This document shows, piece by piece, positions 1-8,096 of a DNA stretch of 64,000 nt; within the stretch, counting starts at the first letter, position 1, and each line of letters opens with the position of its first letter. This DNA comes from Achromobacter sp. Bel (lineage in GTDB: Bacteria > Pseudomonadota > Gammaproteobacteria > Burkholderiales > Burkholderiaceae_B). The translations under genes and the position numbers were made by a program. The stretch lies in the NCBI RefSeq assembly GCF_012928505.1, contig NZ_JABBJN010000005.1, forward strand, positions 145,583-209,582. Direction: 5' to 3'. The notes under the pieces were generated by a model. It was not told the origin of the DNA and did no database searches. It worked only from the letters and a program-made list of their open reading frames with translations.

Positions 1-132
1 TTAAGATTCGGGTAAGGGTTACGTCAGAACCTCGTCAGCCTCGCGCCTCAATGTTGCGTATAGCTCGATGTCGGCGCGCCGGCGGAGGGTTAAGCACGGC
101 GGAGAACCGCCGGCCAAAAACGAGGAGACATC

Positions 133-1809
133 ATGAGCACAACAACCATGGCAGGCCGCGGTCCTTCCGCAGATCCGCGCCCGATGACCAAGGATGAACG
201 CCGCGTTATCTTCGCGTCGTCCCTGGGCACGGTTTTCGAGTGGTACGACTTCTACCTATACGGCTCGCTCGCGGCCATCATCGCGCAACACTTTTTCTCG
301 GGTGTGAACCCCACCGCCGGCTTCATCTTCGCACTGCTGGCGTTCGCCGCGGGCTTCGCCGTGCGGCCGTTCGGCGCACTGGTGTTCGGCCGCCTGGGCG
401 ATCTCGTCGGCCGCAAATACACGTTCCTGGTCACCATCGTGATCATGGGCCTGTCGACATTCCTCGTGGGCGTGCTGCCCAGCTACGCCAGCATCGGCCT
501 GGCCGCTCCGGCCATCCTGATCGTGCTGCGCCTGCTGCAAGGCCTGGCGCTGGGCGGCGAGTATGGCGGCGCGGCGACCTACGTCGCCGAACACGCCCCG
601 CACGGCCGCCGCGGCTTCTATACGTCATGGATCCAGACCACCGCAACGCTGGGCCTGTTCCTGTCGCTGCTGGTCATCCTGGGCATCCGGACGGTCATGG
701 GCGAAGACGACTTCAAAGCCTGGGGCTGGCGCATTCCGTTCCTGATCTCGGTCGTGCTGCTGGGCATCTCGGTGTGGATCCGTCTGCAACTGAGCGAATC
801 GCCCACCTTCAAGCGCATGAAGGAAGAAGGCAAGGGCTCGAAGGCCCCGATCGCTGAATCGTTCGGCCAGTGGAAGAACCTGAAGGTCGTGATCCTGGCG
901 CTGCTGGGCCTGACCGCCGGCCAGGCCGTGGTCTGGTACACGGGCCAGTTCTACGCCTTGTTCTTCCTGACGCAGACGCTGAAAGTCGACGCCAACACCG
1001 CCAACATCATGATCGCGGTCGCGCTCCTGATCGGCACGCCGTTCTTCGTGGTCTTCGGCGCGCTGTCCGACAAGATCGGCCGCAAGCCCATCATCATGGC
1101 GGGCTGCCTGATCGCTGCCGCGACCTACTTCCCGATCTTCCAAGGCATCACTCACTTCGCCAACCCGGCGCTGGAAAAGGCCCAGGCCACGGCCCCCGTC
1201 ACGGTGATCGCCGACCCAGGCACTTGCTCGTTCCAGTTCAACCCGGTGGGCACGTCCGCGTTCACCAGCTCTTGCGACATCGTGAAATCCTTCATGGCCC
1301 GCAACTCGGTGAACTACAAGAACGAAACCGCGCCGGCTGGCTCGGTCGCCAAGGTCAAGATCGGCAACGACGAGTTCGCCTCGTTCGATGGCAAGGCCAT
1401 GGCCCCCGCCGATTTCAAGGCCCGCGCCGCTGAACTGGACAAGGCCCTGACCACCGCGATCCGCAGCCACGGCTACCCCGCCAAGGCCGACCCGGCGCAA
1501 AGCAACAACGTCATGGTCGTGGTGCTGCTGGCGATCCTGGTGCTTTACGTGACCATGGTCTACGGCCCCATCGCCGCGATGCTGGTGGAAATGTTCCCGA
1601 CGCGCATCCGCTACACCTCGATGAGTCTGCCGTACCACATCGGCAACGGCTGGTTCGGCGGCTTCCTGCCCCCGGTCGCCTTCGCGGTGGTGGCTGCCAC
1701 CGGCAACATCTACGACGGCTTGTGGTATCCCATCATCATCGCAGTCATGACCCTGGTCATCGGCACGCTGTTCGTGCGCGAATCCAAGGACAACGACATC
1801 AACGAATAA
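133..1809 (+). CDS. MFS transporter, metabolite:H+ symporter (MHS) type
   Basis: A 558-residue inner-membrane transporter of the major facilitator superfamily. The N-terminal segment with FEWYDFYLYG near residues 35-44, the GRLGDLVGRK loop around 86-95 and the second DKIGRKP loop around 323-329 are typical of the MHS subfamily (shikimate, proline, ketoglutarate carriers). About 12 membrane spans are visible. It is roughly 120 residues longer than classic members because of a hydrophilic insert at about 341-459, in the C-terminal half, which carries two cysteines (Cys365, Cys381). The start is well supported by a GAGGAG Shine-Dalgarno 5-6 bases before the ATG. It stands alone and is followed by a strong terminator. 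The substrate cannot be told from sequence. Confidence 0.9.
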   Translation: MSTTTMAGRGPSADPRPMTKDERRVIFASSLGTVFEWYDFYLYGSLAAIIAQHFFSGVNPTAGFIFALLAFAAGFAVRPFGALVFGRLGDLVGRKYTFLVTIVIMGLSTFLVGVLPSYASIGLAAPAILIVLRLLQGLALGGEYGGAATYVAEHAPHGRRGFYTSWIQTTATLGLFLSLLVILGIRTVMGEDDFKAWGWRIPFLISVVLLGISVWIRLQLSESPTFKRMKEEGKGSKAPIAESFGQWKNLKVVILALLGLTAGQAVVWYTGQFYALFFLTQTLKVDANTANIMIAVALLIGTPFFVVFGALSDKIGRKPIIMAGCLIAAATYFPIFQGITHFANPALEKAQATAPVTVIADPGTCSFQFNPVGTSAFTSSCDIVKSFMARNSVNYKNETAPAGSVAKVKIGNDEFASFDGKAMAPADFKARAAELDKALTTAIRSHGYPAKADPAQSNNVMVVVLLAILVLYVTMVYGPIAAMLVEMFPTRIRYTSMSLPYHIGNGWFGGFLPPVAFAVVAATGNIYDGLWYPIIIAVMTLVIGTLFVRESKDNDINE

Positions 1810-1856
1810 ACGACTATCCCCCGCCGGGTGGGACTGCTGCGCCTGCCCGGCCTTTC

Positions 1857-1883
1857 AAAAGCTCCTTACGGAGCTTTTTTTTT
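1857..1883 (+). terminator. Rho-independent terminator of the MHS transporter gene
   Basis: Stem AAAAGCTCC / GGAGCTTTT with a TTAC loop and a run of nine or more T, about 48 bases after the transporter stop codon. Confidence 0.9.
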
Positions 1884-1888
1884 AATTT

Positions 1889-2042
1889 GGCCCCCACGCT
1901 GCGCGCTTCGCGCTTGCTGCCCCCCGAGGGGGCTTTTTTCCCTTGGGGCGGCCCGGCGGGAAAAAGGCCCCCACGCTGCGCGCTTCGCGCTTGCTGCCCC
2001 CCGAGGGGGCTTTTTCCCTTGGGGCGGCCCGGCGGGAAAAAG
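1889..2042. repeat. Two tandem copies of a 77-bp hairpin repeat
   Basis: Two near-identical 77-bp units (about 1889-1965 and 1966-2042). Each has a GC-rich start (GGCCCCCACGCTG), an inner stem GCGCG-CTT-CGCGC, a CCCCC-GA-GGGGG stem followed by a T run, and an end GGGGCGGCCCGGC followed by an A run. The T-run half and the A-run half of adjoining units are complementary, so longer hairpins can form. The same scaffold with a different inner stem recurs six times at 48019-48500. No protein is encoded; frames through it read low-complexity Gly/Pro/Arg peptides. Confidence 0.9.
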
Positions 2043-2301
2043 GCTATTTTTGCGACGGTCGTGAAGACTAGGAACGGTCATTGCCCCGAAGCGACGGTTT
2101 TGCGGGTGACGCCCAAAATCTCTTTCCCACTTTCAGGACGATGTCAGACCCTCCCGCTTAGACTGGCGCCTCAGATTGCGGCCTTGCGCCAGATCGGCTG
2201 ACGATTGATCCCCCTGTCAGACGATTGCAGGGCTAGCGTTCTGACACCGATACCGCGTTCCCCGCGAGCCTTTTATGACGCGGTATTGTGTGCTCCCGTA
2301 C

Positions 2302-2337
2302 CGGCCCGGCCTTTATTGAGCCGGGCCGCTTTTTTTT
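2302..2337 (+). terminator. Forward-facing terminator with no gene directly before it
   Basis: Stem CGGCCCGGC / GCCGGGCCG around CTTTATTGA, followed by eight T on the + strand. The nearest + strand gene ends some 490 bases upstream and already has its own terminator. The stretch 2044-2413 holds no convincing gene. This terminator either catches read-through or ends a small RNA. Confidence 0.8.
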
Positions 2338-2345
2338 GCACGCGC

Positions 2346-2376
2346 ATAAAAGAATGGCGGCCGCTAAGCGGCCGCC
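2346..2376 (-). terminator. Terminator-like hairpin after the DUF3185 gene
   Basis: A 9-bp perfect stem (GGCGGCCGC / GCGGCCGCC, loop TTA) followed on the minus strand by ATTCTTTTAT, about 40 bases past the stop codon of the small membrane protein gene. Confidence 0.65.
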
Positions 2377-2413
2377 AAGGTCGGGCTGCAGGCCGGCGGG
2401 GCCGGCCGTCTTG

Positions 2414-2623
2414 TCAACGACGCATGCCGACACCGATCGCCAGCACGCCGGCCACGATGGCCGCGATGCCGGCCCAGGTCGGGATCGGCACCGACTTCTC
2501 GGTTTCGGCCGTGGCCTTCACCGAACCAATCTGCAAGACGGTTTCTTCGGACTTGTAGTTGAAGCCCTTGTAGGCCAGGGCCGCGATGCCCAGGACGATC
2601 AGGATGGCGCCAATGATTTTCAT
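2414..2623 (-). CDS. Small membrane protein, DUF3185 family
   Basis: A 69-residue protein with two hydrophobic segments, about residues 4-18 and 50-65, separated by a polar stretch rich in Glu, Lys and Thr. The layout MKIIGAILIVLG...YKGFNYKSEE matches the DUF3185 family of short inner-membrane proteins, whose function is unknown. A Shine-Dalgarno GGAGAGG lies 6-7 bases before the ATG on the minus strand. It is a single-gene unit with its own terminator, divergent from rdgC. Confidence 0.8.
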   Translation of the reverse strand: MKIIGAILIVLGIAALAYKGFNYKSEETVLQIGSVKATAETEKSVPIPTWAGIAAIVAGVLAIGVGMRR

Positions 2624-2773
2624 GTATTCCTCTCCGATTCCATGTCGGTGCGCGGAAGTTAACGCATAGGCCCGCGTGTGTCAGTGACAGAACGTGTCGC
2701 CTGTCGCAACCGTATTGCAGCACTTCGGCAAACCGCCCGCGTCGTATAGAATCAACCCTTTTGGCCGACGCTC

Positions 2774-3673
2774 ATGTGGTTCAAAAACCTCAAGATTTAC
2801 CGCCTCTCCTCGCCGTGGACGCTCGTTGGCGAGCAGCTTGAAGAAACGCTTGCGCGCCACGCCTACCAAGCGGGCAACAACCTCGAAATGCAAAGCCTGG
2901 GCTGGGTCCCGCCGCGCGAAAACGGTGGGCTTGCCCACGTCGTCAACGGTCAGATCTTGCTGTCGCTGCGCGCCGAGAAGAAGCTTCTACCCGGCACCGT
3001 CGTGAACCAGGTCGCCAAGGCGCGGGCCCAGGAAATCGAAGAGCAGCAAGGCTACAAGCCGGGCCGCAAGCAGATGAAGGAAATCAAGGAACGCGTCACG
3101 GACGAGCTCCTGCCGCGCGCCTTCAGCGTGTACCGCGACACGCGCGTCTGGATCGACCCGCAGAATCACTGGCTGGTCATCGATGCCGCCGCCTCGGCGA
3201 AGGCCGATGAAGTCATCGGCCTGCTGGCCAAATGCGTGGACCCGTTCCCGCTCGAAAACCTGTACGTCGCGCAATCGCCCGCCTCCGCCATGACGGGCTG
3301 GCTGGCCGAAGACGAGGCCCCCTCCAACTTCACCATCGACCAGGACACCGAACTGCGTTCGTCGGGTGAAAGCGGCGCGGCCATCCGCTACGTGAAGCAT
3401 TCGATCGACGCCGACGACGTGCGCCGCCACATCCAGTCGGGCAAGCAGTGCACGCGCCTGGCCATGACGTGGGCCGATCGCATCTCCTTCGTCCTGACCG
3501 AAGGGCTGGACGTCAAGCGCGTCTCGCCGCTGGACGTGCTGAAGGAGGGCAACGAAGGCGTTGCCGCCAACGACGACGAGAAGTTCGATTCCGACATGAT
3601 GCTGATGACGGGCGAGCTGGCTAAAATGATGGCCGAGCTGGTCGAGGCGCTGGGCGGCGAAAAGAAGATCTAA
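2774..3673 (+). CDS. rdgC: Recombination-associated protein RdgC
   Basis: A 299-residue protein, close to the 303 residues of E. coli RdgC, with the family N-terminus [11 protein letters not shown] and an internal [13 protein letters not shown] segment. RdgC forms a ring-shaped dimer that binds double-stranded DNA and restrains RecA-driven recombination. In Neisseria it also affects pilin variation. It acts on the nucleoid as a stand-alone gene, followed by a good terminator and convergent with the diguanylate cyclase gene. Nothing in the sequence looks damaged. Confidence 0.95.
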   Translation: MWFKNLKIYRLSSPWTLVGEQLEETLARHAYQAGNNLEMQSLGWVPPRENGGLAHVVNGQILLSLRAEKKLLPGTVVNQVAKARAQEIEEQQGYKPGRKQMKEIKERVTDELLPRAFSVYRDTRVWIDPQNHWLVIDAAASAKADEVIGLLAKCVDPFPLENLYVAQSPASAMTGWLAEDEAPSNFTIDQDTELRSSGESGAAIRYVKHSIDADDVRRHIQSGKQCTRLAMTWADRISFVLTEGLDVKRVSPLDVLKEGNEGVAANDDEKFDSDMMLMTGELAKMMAELVEALGGEKKI

Positions 3674-3697
3674 GCCGCGCGCGGACTGACACCAAGC

Positions 3698-3731
3698 AAA
3701 AGGCCGCTCTGCCTCGGGAGCGGCCTTTTTT
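3698..3731 (+). terminator. Rho-independent terminator of rdgC
   Basis: Stem AAGGCCGCTC / GAGCGGCCTT around TGCCTCGG, followed by a T run, 25 bases after the rdgC stop. The A run on the other side would let it also serve the convergent diguanylate cyclase gene. Confidence 0.9.
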
Positions 3732-3773
3732 CATCCTGGCCGCCCTTGCCGTACGGCCCGCCTGCCCCCGTGC

Positions 3774-5195
3774 TCAGGCGGCCACGCTCTGGTCCCGTCC
3801 CGCCTGCTTGGCGCGGTACAAGGCCTTGTCGGCGCGGTCGATCAGATAGGCGTAGTCCGGGTGGCCGTCGAACGTGGCCACGCCGATGCTCGCCGTGATG
3901 CGCAAGGCGCCCGCTTCTGGAATCGAGAACGCGTGCCGCCGGATTTCAGCGCCGAGTTTCTCGGCCGCGGCCAGCGCGGCCTCTTGCCCCGTGTCCACCA
4001 ACACCACCAGGAACTCTTCGCCGCCGTAGCGGAACACGAAATCGCTGGACCGGCAGGCCTGATGCACCACTTCCGCGAACTGCCGCAGCACCTGGTCGCC
4101 GCCGGCATGCCCGTGCGCGTCGTTGATCGCCTTGAAATGATCGATGTCGAGCAACAGCACTGAAAAGCGGCTGCCCTGGCGCGTGGAGATGGCAATTTCG
4201 CGCCCCACCACCGACGGCAGGAAGCGCCGGTTCAAGACATTGGTCAGAGGATCGCTGCCGCTCTCGATCTCGGCCACCATGTCGAACAGGCCATTGAGCA
4301 GATGCTTGATGCGCGCCACCAGTTCCTGCAGTTCGCGCACCTGGTCGGGCATCGGCACCTGCTGCTGCGCATTTGCCAGCATCAGTTGCGGCAGCACCAC
4401 GTCGTCCAGCCGCGTGACGGCGTCGGTGATCTGGCGCAGCGCCGGCGCGCTTTCGAACAGCACGCCGCCCTTGTGCTGCAGCCACAGCCCGAACTCCGAT
4501 GCCGCCAGGCGCGGCAGCGCCTGTTCCGGGGCGCGGTAGTGCAGGCCGATCAGCACGGCCTGGCTCCATTCCAGCAGCGCGGCGCGCTGGCGCTCGCGTT
4601 CGGTCGAGATATTCTGGCCCAGCGCGAACAACCGATAGGCCTCGTCGTTGCGCGCGCCACGGTTGATGTCGCGCATGAAGGCGCGGCTCATCTGTTCGAT
4701 CGCCAGGTCGAACAGATTGCAGACATACTGCGTGGCGATGGACGCGGCCGTGCCATCCAGGTCGCTTGCGCGCAGCCGTTCGGCGATTTCGTTCTTCAGG
4801 ATCCGGGCGCCCGCCATCACCAGATGGATCGGGATATGTACGCGGGCGTGCACTTCGCCCACCTTCTTCTGCGTCGCCATCAGCGCGGCGATATCCCCCT
4901 GATCGCGCACGCAGAGCAGGCCCCTCAGCCAGTGCTTCATGCCGCTGTGCAGGCGGGTCGAGACGATCTCATGGGACAGGCGGGGGCCGGCCTCGGCATC
5001 GGCCAGCAAGGTGGAATAGAAGGCGTCCACCAGTTCCTTGGCGCTATCGCCCACCACGGCTGCGACCTGGCCGCGCGTGTAGGCGTCGACCGATTGATAG
5101 ACCGCTTCCCAGGCTTGCGCGTTAGACGCGCTCAGGTAGCACGCTTGGCCCGCGCCGCCCGTCCACGCCGGAACCGCGCCGTTGCTCGAAGACAT
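3774..5195 (-). CDS. Globin-coupled heme-sensor diguanylate cyclase (BpeGReg/DosC-like)
   Basis: A 473-residue protein, counted from the ATG at 5195, almost the length of Bordetella BpeGReg. An N-terminal globin domain (about 20-180) contains KKVGEVHARVHIP, whose first His (about 116) is the likely proximal heme ligand. A helical middle domain (about 190-315) leads to a GGDEF domain with SDPLTNVLNRR, an intact active-site GGEEF at about 391-395, and an RSSD inhibitory c-di-GMP site at 382-385. The expected activity is O2-tuned synthesis of c-di-GMP from two GTP, with product inhibition, controlling adhesion and motility. A GTG at 5240 would add 15 residues, but the ATG has the better spacing to GGCGGA. 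pyrB lies upstream on the same strand. Confidence 0.92.
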   Translation of the reverse strand: MSSSNGAVPAWTGGAGQACYLSASNAQAWEAVYQSVDAYTRGQVAAVVGDSAKELVDAFYSTLLADAEAGPRLSHEIVSTRLHSGMKHWLRGLLCVRDQGDIAALMATQKKVGEVHARVHIPIHLVMAGARILKNEIAERLRASDLDGTAASIATQYVCNLFDLAIEQMSRAFMRDINRGARNDEAYRLFALGQNISTERERQRAALLEWSQAVLIGLHYRAPEQALPRLAASEFGLWLQHKGGVLFESAPALRQITDAVTRLDDVVLPQLMLANAQQQVPMPDQVRELQELVARIKHLLNGLFDMVAEIESGSDPLTNVLNRRFLPSVVGREIAISTRQGSRFSVLLLDIDHFKAINDAHGHAGGDQVLRQFAEVVHQACRSSDFVFRYGGEEFLVVLVDTGQEAALAAAEKLGAEIRRHAFSIPEAGALRITASIGVATFDGHPDYAYLIDRADKALYRAKQAGRDQSVAA

Positions 5196-5332
5196 AAGAT
5201 CATCCGCCCCAAAGACTCCGCGCGTGTCTTGGAGCGACACACGACAGAAAAACAGCGCGGATTATCCTTCAAATCTCAAGAACCGCCCCACCCTGGCGCA
5301 ATCTTCGGCGGCGGGGTGGACGGCGGACCGGT

Positions 5333-6625
5333 TTATTCCAGGCCGTGGAAGACGGAGTCGTCGGGACCGACATGCGACGGGTGCTGCCACGTCACGTCGC
5401 GCAGCGAGTGCTGCACCAGCCCTTCCACGCCCAGCAGCACTGCGAAGATCGCCATGCGGATCGGGATGCCGTTGTCGGTCTGGCGGAAGATCGCCAGGCG
5501 CGGATCGTGGTTCAGGTCCACGCTCAGGTCGTTGGCGCCCGGGCGGCTATCGCGCGGCAGCGGGTGCATCACGATGGTCTCGGGGCTGCAGTACGCGTCG
5601 ATGATGGCGCGGTTGATCTGGAAGTCCGGCGTGTAGCCTTCGTTCTCTTCGTTGGCGAAGCGCTCTTTCTGCACGCGCGTGGCGTAGATCACGTCGGCGC
5701 CGGACAGACCCTCGGCCAGCGAAGTCTTCTGTTCGATCACGTTGCCGTTGCGGCTGGCCTGCTCAATGATGTAGCTGGGCATTTCAAGGCCCTTCGGCGA
5801 CACCAGCGAAAATTTCACGTTCTTGTACAGCGCCATCAGCTTGATCAGCGAATGCACGGTGCGGCCGTACTTCAGGTCGCCGACCATCGCGATGTGGGCG
5901 CCGTCCAGCAGTTTGCCCAGGCGCGAAAACTCGGTCAGGATCGTGTACAGGTCAAGCAGGGCCTGGCTGGGGTGCTCGCCCGGGCCGTCGCCGCCGTTGA
6001 CCACCGGAATGTTGGTCGCACGCGCGAATTCCGCGACCGAACCCTGATCCGGGTGGCGGATCACCATGGCGTCCACATAGCCGCTCATGACGCGGCTGGT
6101 GTCGTAGATGGATTCGCCCTTGGCCATCGACGAAAACGTGAAGCCCGTCGTGTCGCAAACCGACCCGCCCAGGCGGCAGAACGCCGAACCGAAGCTGACG
6201 CGGGTACGCGTGCTGGCTTCGAAGAACAAGTTGCCCAGCACGGCGCCTTCCAGCACGCGGGACACCTTCTGGCGGCGCGCGATGGGCTGCATCATGTCCG
6301 CCACGCGGAACAGGTCTTCGACCGACTCTCGCGTGAACTGGTCCACCGACAGCAGTTGATGCTTGCCTTCCACGGCGATGCGCTCGCGCAAGGGGCCTTC
6401 TTGTACGCTCTGCGTATATTTTTCCAGCAACACGCCGTTCTGCACGATTTCGCTGACAAAACGCTGGACCACTTCCGGCATCGCGCGGAATTCCTGCGAT
6501 CCCTCGGGCAGCAGCCAGGTATCCAATGCCCGGCGCTTCACGCCGATCCGGGTGGCGAACACGTCGCGCGTGAGGTTCAGGCGACGCATGGCGTCACGCA
6601 GGAAGGCTTGCTGGGAGATGGTCAT
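5333..6625 (-). CDS. pyrB: Aspartate carbamoyltransferase with N-terminal helix-turn-helix extension
   Basis: Catalyses carbamoyl phosphate + aspartate to carbamoyl aspartate, the committed step of pyrimidine synthesis. At 430 residues it is about 120 longer than the E. coli catalytic chain. The extra N-terminus (1-85) contains a segment with helix-turn-helix periodicity at about 14-40 (LNLTRDVFATRIGVKRRAL) before the catalytic part starts near LLSVDQFTRE. Catalytic motifs are intact: FFEASTRTR (STRTR at 128-132), GEHPSQALLD and VMHPLPR. No pyrI or pyrC-like gene adjoins it. A promoter and dyad lie directly upstream. Long ATCases of this kind occur in Burkholderiales; the role of the added domain is inferred. 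Confidence 0.93.
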   Translation of the reverse strand: MTISQQAFLRDAMRRLNLTRDVFATRIGVKRRALDTWLLPEGSQEFRAMPEVVQRFVSEIVQNGVLLEKYTQSVQEGPLRERIAVEGKHQLLSVDQFTRESVEDLFRVADMMQPIARRQKVSRVLEGAVLGNLFFEASTRTRVSFGSAFCRLGGSVCDTTGFTFSSMAKGESIYDTSRVMSGYVDAMVIRHPDQGSVAEFARATNIPVVNGGDGPGEHPSQALLDLYTILTEFSRLGKLLDGAHIAMVGDLKYGRTVHSLIKLMALYKNVKFSLVSPKGLEMPSYIIEQASRNGNVIEQKTSLAEGLSGADVIYATRVQKERFANEENEGYTPDFQINRAIIDAYCSPETIVMHPLPRDSRPGANDLSVDLNHDPRLAIFRQTDNGIPIRMAIFAVLLGVEGLVQHSLRDVTWQHPSHVGPDDSVFHGLE

Positions 6626-6648
6626 GACGGGCCCCGAGAAAGAGAATT

Positions 6649-6677
6649 TATATACGCACCGCGCATATTATTCTCAA
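6649..6677 (-). promoter_or_regulatory. pyrB promoter with overlapping dyad
   Basis: On the minus strand TTGAGA (6672-6677) and TATATA (6649-6654) are spaced by exactly 17 bases, a good sigma70 promoter about 25 bases upstream of the pyrB ATG. An imperfect 19-bp dyad at 6650-6668 (ATATGCGC-GGT-GCGTATAT on the minus strand, one mismatch) fills the spacer and touches the -10. A protein bound there would block RNA polymerase. Confidence 0.7.
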
Positions 6678-6727
6678 CAAAAGTGCAAGTCCAACATTTT
6701 TGCGTACAAGGGTTTACCCCTTAATTC

Positions 6728-7138
6728 TTAGCGGCTTGCGTAGGACGTCATCTGCTGGGCGTCGGGAGTGGCTTGTCCCAGGGAGAACCAGCAGGCGCCG
6801 CAAAACGCCAGGGCGCTTAATAGATAGCAGACCATCGCCAGCAACTGGGCAGGCCAATGCCCGCGCGTAGACTGTCCCCTGTCGCCTTGGCGCAACAGGC
6901 TGACCTGCGTCAGGTACGCGAACAGCAACCCCAGGCACGACGCGAGCAGTCCGGCCAGGAACAGGGCCAGGGGCAACTGGAGGTCAGGCGCGGCGATGTC
7001 GCCGCCCACGATCCCCAATGAAAAAGCGACCAGGGCCAAGGCCGCGCCCCCGTTCAACCATCCCAGGAAGCGGAACGCCCCCGCCAGCAGCGAGAACGTC
7101 ACGCCCGAAGATCGAAGCTGCTGCGCGCGGGGGTCCAT
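6728..7138 (-). CDS. Unknown small inner-membrane protein
   Basis: A 136-residue protein I do not recognise. Hydrophobic segments at about 22-45, 55-78 and 98-122 predict three to four membrane spans; the N-terminus and the loop LLRQGDRGQSTRGHW are charged. It begins 3 bases after the stop of the preceding lipoprotein gene on the same strand, so the two are probably co-transcribed and may act together in the envelope. Confidence 0.65.
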   Translation of the reverse strand: MDPRAQQLRSSGVTFSLLAGAFRFLGWLNGGAALALVAFSLGIVGGDIAAPDLQLPLALFLAGLLASCLGLLFAYLTQVSLLRQGDRGQSTRGHWPAQLLAMVCYLLSALAFCGACWFSLGQATPDAQQMTSYASR

Positions 7139-7141
7139 GCG

Positions 7142-7573
7142 TCAGCCGCCGTTGCCCGTGCGGCAGACCGGTGTCGCGCTCTGGATAGAGGCGCGGGCGG
7201 CGGCGATTTCAGCCGCATCCCAGCGCCCTTCGCCCAGCACGGTCACCGTCACCTTGGATTTGGCGGGGCCGTCAGCTTCCGCCGAAATCAGCTCAAGCAC
7301 CGTGGCGGGTTCGCCCACCTTGTACAGCTGGATTTCGTCGGGCGCGCCCTTCTCGCCCAGCGTGTGGCGCCATGCGTAGGCAATGCCGTAGGGATGCTGC
7401 ACGTTCACGTGGCAGGTGCGGACGTACTCACCGCCACGGCGGAAAGCGGCCTGATAGTGGGTGTCGACGCTGAAGGTCTCTTTCTTCACGGTGTCGGCCT
7501 CGTAGACGCCCTTGCTTGCGCAACCGGCCAACAGTGCCGCCAACGTTACACCTACCCATACTGACTTGCGCAT
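7142..7573 (-). CDS. Putative lipoprotein of unknown function
   Basis: A 143-residue protein with a lipoprotein signal peptide: positive start MRKS, hydrophobic core, and lipobox LLAGC with Cys18 as the lipidation site. The mature part has two further cysteines (in VRTCHVN and TPVCRTG) that could pair, and no domain I can name. It would be anchored in the outer or inner membrane facing the periplasm. It is followed 3 bases later by the small membrane protein gene on the same strand. Codon use looks like its neighbours. Confidence 0.75.
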   Translation of the reverse strand: MRKSVWVGVTLAALLAGCASKGVYEADTVKKETFSVDTHYQAAFRRGGEYVRTCHVNVQHPYGIAYAWRHTLGEKGAPDEIQLYKVGEPATVLELISAEADGPAKSKVTVTVLGEGRWDAAEIAAARASIQSATPVCRTGNGG

Positions 7574-7622
7574 GATTCTTCCCGCATTGAAATTCGGACT
7601 CCCGCGATTATGCCAGCGGCAG

Positions 7623-7668
7623 CAAAAAGGCCACGCGGGAAATGCCTGGACATTTCTGACGTGGCCTT
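7623..7668 (-). terminator. Terminator of the entericidin gene
   Basis: Inverted repeat AAGGCCACG (7627) / CGTGGCCTT (7668) with a poly-T on the minus strand, 30 bases after the entericidin stop codon. Confidence 0.8.
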
Positions 7669-7698
7669 GAGCCGGCTAGGCGGCAACGGACTGGCAGC

Positions 7699-7830
7699 CT
7701 ACTTGTTCGCGGCGCCCTCGATTTTCTCTCCGCCTCGCTGAATGTCCTTGCCAGCGCCCGCAACAGTGTTGCAGCCGGCCGTAAGGGCGGCGATCGAAAG
7801 CAGCATGACGAGAACGACTCTGTTCTTCAT
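7699..7830 (-). CDS. Entericidin-like lipoprotein (43 residues)
   Basis: A short gene read directly from the sequence: MKNRVVLVMLLSIAALTAGC then NTVAGAGKDIQRGGEKIEGA and ANK. It has a signal peptide, lipobox LTAGC (Cys20) and the family pattern CNTVxGxGKDIxxGGxxIxxAA. Entericidins are tiny cell-envelope lipoproteins, described in E. coli as a toxin/antidote pair (EcnB/EcnA) induced in stationary phase. Only one member is present, so it is better seen as the common single-copy form found in many proteobacteria. A Shine-Dalgarno AGGAGAGG lies 4 bases before the ATG, and a terminator follows. Confidence 0.92.
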   Translation of the reverse strand: MKNRVVLVMLLSIAALTAGCNTVAGAGKDIQRGGEKIEGAANK

Positions 7831-8096
7831 AAACCTCTCCTGTCTGGGCGTGGAAACCGAACTCAGCATACCCCAAAGGCCCCGATTTGCGCATTACTCG
7901 CATGTATGCGCGGGCGCCGCCGCCGCGGCCGGACCGCATCATGGTTTTCACCGCCGGCTCTCCGGCCTGCGGCGAATTGCTTTAGAAAATCTATCCTCAC
8001 CAGCCAGGAATGATCGTTTTACGAAGAAATATACGAAATCCAGAATAGGCACAAGCCTGTAGTCCAGGAAATAGCCTAACTCTTCTTTCCGCGCCC

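Noticed and set aside
625..1638. 337-codon minus frame under the MHS transporter gene
   Set aside because: No start signal and Gln/His/Arg-rich composition; the + strand gene explains the DNA.
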